Origin: Gallionella sp.
GTDB lineage: Bacteria > Pseudomonadota > Gammaproteobacteria > Burkholderiales > Gallionellaceae
Length of the DNA: 6,498 bases
Assembly: GCA_017880945.1 (NCBI GenBank)
Contig: JADGRM010000129.1
Coordinates: 1 to 6,498 of the forward strand
Direction: 5' to 3'
Position numbers and translations under genes: made by a program. The notes beneath the pieces were generated by a model that saw only the letters and a program-made list of their open reading frames with translations, made no database searches and was not told where the DNA came from. This document shows, piece after piece, positions 5,851-6,498 of this stretch (its first letter is position 1; every line of letters begins with the position of its first letter).

Positions 5851-6498
5851 TCACAGGGTCAGTGTGTCATTCAAACAGGTCTTGGCTTGCGCCAGCCGTG
5901 TCAGCGTGGGCAACAGATTTAGACCGGCTTCTTCTTTCAAGACCAGTGCGCTTTCCTTCAGGTCATCAAAGGAGATATCGACAGGATTGCCAGCCGCAGC
6001 GAAGGCGATGGCATTGCCGCTTTCGCATGACGGGAACACCAGTGCGCGATCTGTAAAGGCGGCCATGATCCTTTTCGTACTCGCTTCGAAGCCGTGACTG
6101 CGCCCGAGCAGGTTGACTGCCATTATCCCGTCATCGCTCAGGTGTGTTCGACACGCTTGATAGAACGGCACAGTATCCAGTGCGCCTGAACGCGCGTTTT
6201 CGTCGAAGCCGTCCACCAGGATCAAATCGAACTTCTTGTCGCTGTTCAGAATGTATTCCATGCCGTCGCCGATGACGATGCTGACCCGCTTCGGGTCTTC
6301 CGGAAGCTTGAAGAATTGCCGTGCGGCAGCGATCACGTCAGGTTCGATCTCGACCACGGTCAGATGCGCGAGCGGACGATTTCGGTACAGGAATTTGGTC
6401 AGCGAGGCGGCGCCCAATCCGATCAGCAGCACCTTGCGCGGCCAGCGTGCACCTTCTCGCAGTAACAGGGAAGCCATCATCTCGCGGGTATATTCCAG
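5851..6498 (-). CDS. spermidine-synthase-like SAM-binding methyltransferase-fold protein (5' end beyond window)
   Basis: The frame is open to the right edge. The visible upstream residues LEYTREMMASLLL match the segment before motif I in spermidine-synthase-like proteins, so the ATG at 6480 is internal and the true start is outside. Numbering from that methionine, motif I is VLLIGLGAASLTKF (17-30). E44 in VVEIEPD is the acidic residue that binds the SAM ribose, and GDGMEYI (71-77) contains the adenine-binding acidic residue. FDLILVDGFDEN (84-95) sits where polyamine synthases carry their catalytic aspartate, followed by the typical FYQACRTHLSDDGIMAVNL. The DPxGP segment that follows the catalytic aspartate in true spermidine synthases is missing, and motif I has two alanines in place of the usual glycines. 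Many proteobacteria carry such a protein separately from SpeE, with unknown substrate. Polyamine synthesis is possible but not supported by the active-site region. It is convergent with the cytochrome gene. Confidence 0.88.
   Translation of the reverse strand: MEYTREMMASLLLREGARWPRKVLLIGLGAASLTKFLYRNRPLAHLTVVEIEPDVIAAARQFFKLPEDPKRVSIVIGDGMEYILNSDKKFDLILVDGFDENARSGALDTVPFYQACRTHLSDDGIMAVNLLGRSHGFEASTKRIMAAFTDRALVFPSCESGNAIAFAAAGNPVDISFDDLKESALVLKEEAGLNLLPTLTRLAQAKTCLNDTLTL

Overview
The window reads as a chromosomal segment of a moderately GC-rich Gram-negative bacterium. The protein types (a PAS-GGDEF-EAL regulator, a DsrE-like sulfur protein, a small di-haem cytochrome b561, a spermidine-synthase-like methyltransferase) and the sequence style fit a betaproteobacterium, perhaps near the Gallionellaceae or other Nitrosomonadales. 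That placement is an inference from general resemblance; no marker gene is present.

Layout from left to right. Positions 1-1904 (minus) hold a large c-di-GMP enzyme cut by the left edge: an N-terminal PAS-like region, a second PAS domain with a four-cysteine cluster, GGDEF and EAL. One base upstream of its start codon ends a 111-residue DsrE-family protein (1906-2241, minus), so the two are almost certainly cotranscribed and translationally coupled. A spacer of about 200 bases follows. Next comes a complete P-type cation ATPase (minus, stop at 2442, preferred start 4994) with all catalytic motifs but unusual residues at the expected ion-binding positions. An intergenic region with multiple short repeats (about 5082-5240) separates it from a divergent cytochrome b561-family protein (5241-5771, plus), which ends in a strong intrinsic terminator (5796-5826). 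A convergent spermidine-synthase-fold methyltransferase (5851-6498, minus) runs off the right edge.

How they may work together: the DsrE-like protein and the c-di-GMP enzyme form a plausible sensory pair, with sulfur or redox chemistry on cysteines feeding a second-messenger enzyme. The ATPase and the cytochrome are membrane proteins transcribed divergently from one shared control region. That region carries a striking series of TTTCAG-type repeats spaced 9-10 bases apart and ending at the cytochrome ribosome binding site. No RNA gene, insertion sequence, CRISPR array or prophage was seen. The two most interesting items are the DsrE/c-di-GMP pair and the phased repeats.
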